Shown here one piece after another: positions 62,628-64,000 of a stretch of 64,000 nt of DNA (position 1 is its first letter; each line of letters begins with the position of its first letter). The translations under genes were made by a program, and so were the position numbers. Source of the stretch: Rhodospirillales bacterium (GTDB lineage: Bacteria; Pseudomonadota; Alphaproteobacteria; Reyranellales; Reyranellaceae); contig CP064988.1 in assembly GCA_016699855.1 (NCBI GenBank), positions 1,302,001 through 1,366,000 of the forward strand. The letters run 5' to 3'. Below the pieces are notes generated by a model, which saw only the letters and a list, made by a program, of their open reading frames with translations, searched no databases and was not told the origin of the DNA.

Positions 62628-62754
62628 GGATCCGGACGAAATCCTTCCGGTATTCCTGATTGCGCCGCAAGAACTCCCACGCCAATTCCGCGCGGTCTAG
62701 CTGTTCCAGATAGTCGTAGTTGCTCGGTGATCTCCAGTCCGGCCCCCGTGGCAT
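62557..62754 (-). CDS. DUF6499 protein, upstream half of an FseA-like activator
   Basis: 65-residue protein (PDWRSPSNYDYLEQLDRAELAWEFLRRNQEYRKDF...AERWGL). This DUF6499 domain is the N-terminal part of FseA-type activators. It ends at TGA 62557-62559 and overlaps the DUF2285 frame by 71 bases. ATG 62754 is clear. Confidence 0.82.
   Translation of the reverse strand: MPRGPDWRSPSNYDYLEQLDRAELAWEFLRRNQEYRKDFVRILDSTAREAAAIAERWGLSFRLRP
62571..62580 (-). promoter_or_regulatory. candidate +1 ribosomal frameshift site in fseA
   Basis: On the minus strand the codons CTT-TCT-TTT-C precede CGC. If tRNA-Phe slips from TTT to TTC by one base, translation leaves the DUF6499 frame and enters the DUF2285 frame, giving ...ERWGLSF-ACDPEL..., a continuous domain junction. 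The zero-frame stop follows five codons after TTT. The site is inferred. Confidence 0.55.
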
Positions 62755-62895
62755 ACGCTACCTCCACGTTCCAAGAGCCTGCACCATCAGCGATGCCGAC
62801 TTATGCGCGGGAGGGCGGCCGCGGAAGTCCCACAGATGGAACGCGCGATGCACCGACCGCAGCAGGCGCTCCGGCGGTGGGCGGGCTTCTGCGGG

Positions 62896-63159
62896 TCAGT
62901 TCAAGCGCGGGCGCAGGAGATTCTCGTGGCCCGCGTCCATCATCCAACGGGCGCGCGCCAGATGACTGTCGTGGACGATGCGGGCACGTTCTGGTTCACG
63001 AGCCGGGTCGAGACCGAAAATGATTCGGACTGCCTCACGCCAATCGGCACCTTCTTCTTCGGCATCGAGCAGGCGAAGATACGTCGCGAGGTGGCGCTCA
63101 TCGTAAGGCGTGAGCTTTGCGCTGATAGGCGGGCGATCATCGAAGGCTGGGATGGTCAT
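62896..63159 (-). CDS. DUF2285 stand-alone protein, QseM-like antiactivator
   Basis: 87-residue DUF2285 protein (TPYDERHLATYLRLLDAEEEGADWREAVRIIF...DSHLARARWMMDAGHENLL). Stand-alone DUF2285 proteins of this size include QseM, which binds FseA and TraR and keeps transfer off. It is divergent from an Xre regulator, exactly the qseM-qseC layout. ATG 63159 begins the conserved part; the open frame upstream is not supported. Confidence 0.8.
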   Translation of the reverse strand: MTIPAFDDRPPISAKLTPYDERHLATYLRLLDAEEEGADWREAVRIIFGLDPAREPERARIVHDSHLARARWMMDAGHENLLRPRLN

Positions 63160-63367
63160 GGTGGCTACTTCCAAGCATACGGATGGGCCTATTCGTGAAC
63201 GTCGCGCATCGTGTTGGTTCCGCTCAATGCTTTTTGGCGATGCAGGCGATGCATCGCGTGCATCTTTCGGGTGACGCACGGATGACTGTGAAAGACAGAC
63301 GAATGGCACGGTTGCATTAGAAACATGGTGCTAGGGCACATCGAGCAGCGTCCTTGAAGCTCGATGC

Positions 63368-63400
63368 CGCGTATTATAGTACGTAGCGCCAAAATACGCG
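63368..63400. promoter_or_regulatory. inverted repeat CGCGTATT...AATACGCG before the Xre gene
   Basis: 8-base arms (63368-63375 and 63393-63400) with 17 bases between, ending 19 bases before the Xre start. TATAGT inside it could be a -10 box. It is a plausible operator for the Xre/QseC-like regulator in the 260-base qseM-qseC interval, where no gene was seen. Confidence 0.5.
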
Positions 63401-63419
63401 ACCCCCTCCTATCCTGCGG

Positions 63420-63647
63420 ATGGACATTCGCAGGGTTTTCGGTGCCAACGTCAGGCGCTACAGGTTAGCGGCGCATCTTAGCCAGGAGGCGGTGGCGGAG
63501 CGCATGGGTGTTGATCGAGCTCATGTCAGTGCGATCGAACGCGGACTGCAGAACGCAACTCTCCTGACCATATTGCAGGCGGCCCAGGCGCTGAACGTGC
63601 AGCCTGCAGAACTTCTCGAGGAGAATGTCCCTAAAGCGAAGAGCTGA
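63420..63647 (+). CDS. Xre-family regulator, QseC-like
   Basis: 75-residue Cro/C1-type helix-turn-helix protein (LSQEAVAERMGVDRAHVSAIERG). Its position, divergent from the QseM-like gene, matches QseC, the repressor controlling the antiactivator in the Mesorhizobium ICE. The 216 bases after it contain no gene. Confidence 0.82.
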   Translation: MDIRRVFGANVRRYRLAAHLSQEAVAERMGVDRAHVSAIERGLQNATLLTILQAAQALNVQPAELLEENVPKAKS

Positions 63648-63817
63648 ATTCTTGGCCATGAGGGAGACACCGCAGGCGCGACCATCACGGCGACCCTCTT
63701 CAATCGCCGGCTTCTCGCTGTGGCGTCACCCTGTTCGAGATTCATTAGCGTGGGCATTGCGAAAGCCCTGCGCCGCTCCTTCTGCCTTCACGGCCTTATG
63801 GCGGATGACTCGGCATT

Positions 63818-63848
63818 AAAAAGCCCCGCCCGGCGGACCGGGCGGGGC
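63818..63848 (-). terminator. intrinsic terminator after the DUF736 gene
   Basis: An 11-base perfect stem GCCCCGCCCGG / CCGGGCGGGGC with a 4-base loop. On the minus strand it is followed by TTTTT, so it terminates transcripts coming from the right-hand DUF736 gene, 15 bases after its stop. Confidence 0.9.
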
Positions 63849-63863
63849 TCTGGGGACGTCGGC

Positions 63864-64000
63864 TTACTCGCCGTTCTTCTTGCGGCTGCGCGACCAGATC
63901 AGGCTGAAGCCCTCGCCGTCCTCATCGTCGAACAGGTTGGCGAAGATCGGCGCAGTGAAGCTCGGATCGTCGAGCTTGAGCGAGAGGTAGTCGCGGCCCT
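63864..64000 (-). CDS. DUF736 protein, partial (C-terminal 44 codons)
   Basis: The C-terminal part reads GRDYLSLKLDDPSF, FANLFDDEDGEGFSLIW and SRSRKKNGE before TAA 63864-63866. This is the DUF736 family, regularly found in the same ICEs; the function is unknown. The start lies beyond the window edge. Confidence 0.85.
   Translation of the reverse strand, partial: GRDYLSLKLDDPSFTAPIFANLFDDEDGEGFSLIWSRSRKKNGE

Overview
The window is high-GC DNA whose gene content points to an alphaproteobacterium: an IncP-type trb transfer region with RepA, DUF2840, DUF736 and DUF2285 genes, as in ICEs of Rhizobiales. It is almost entirely accessory DNA. No ribosomal RNA, complete tRNA, integrase or CRISPR array was seen.

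(1) About 1-10.8 kb is a restriction/defence block. A DrmB (DUF1998) gene, a NERD-domain SF1 helicase and an SF2 helicase lie on the plus strand. Facing them on the minus strand are a C5-cytosine methyltransferase, a McrB-like AAA+ GTPase, a McrC-like DUF2357 nuclease and a Vsr endonuclease.

(2) About 11-20.1 kb is one tightly packed minus-strand operon. It encodes a ubiquitin-like protein with three beta-grasp repeats and a Gly-Gly tail, an E2-like protein, a JAB/JAMM peptidase and a ThiF-type E1, followed 36 bases later by an AddB-like and an AddA-like helicase-nuclease. The linkage of a ubiquitin-like cassette of the Bil/Bub kind to a RecBCD/AddAB-type machine is the most unusual feature here. 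The ubiquitin-like gene carries a one-base frameshift in a G4 run.

(3) About 20.1-22.3 kb is a boundary. It holds an Xre-RES toxin-antitoxin pair, a small unknown gene, the 3' half of a tRNA-Arg(CCG) gene (an att-type footprint) and a broken EamA/DMT transporter gene.

(4) About 22.3-42.2 kb is a phosphonate island. One minus-strand operon of about 15 kb runs phnGHIJKLM, DUF1045-phnN fusion, GNAT, aminotransferase, AceE-like E1, prpD, prpC, prpB. It is divergent from phnF, an alanine dehydrogenase with a Na/Pi symporter, and a Bug-type solute receptor. Three near-identical 16-bp sites (37403, 38267, 41206) define a likely PhnF regulon covering all of these units.

(5) About 42.6-64 kb is the transfer and control half of an ICE related to the Mesorhizobium symbiosis-island type. 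Reading from the right: a partial DUF736 gene, a divergent qseC-like/qseM-like pair, an fseA-like DUF6499/DUF2285 pair in overlapping frames with a good +1 frameshift site, an rdfS-like excisionase, repA with three iterons, DUF2840, traF, a lytic transglycosylase, a relaxase, traG, copG, trbBCDEJLFGI and DUF2274. trbE (C9 run) and trbF each carry a single-base frameshift, parA and trbK are not where they are usually found, and a cargo gene between traG and the relaxase is decayed. The element may therefore be defective, unless some of the homopolymer shifts are sequencing errors.
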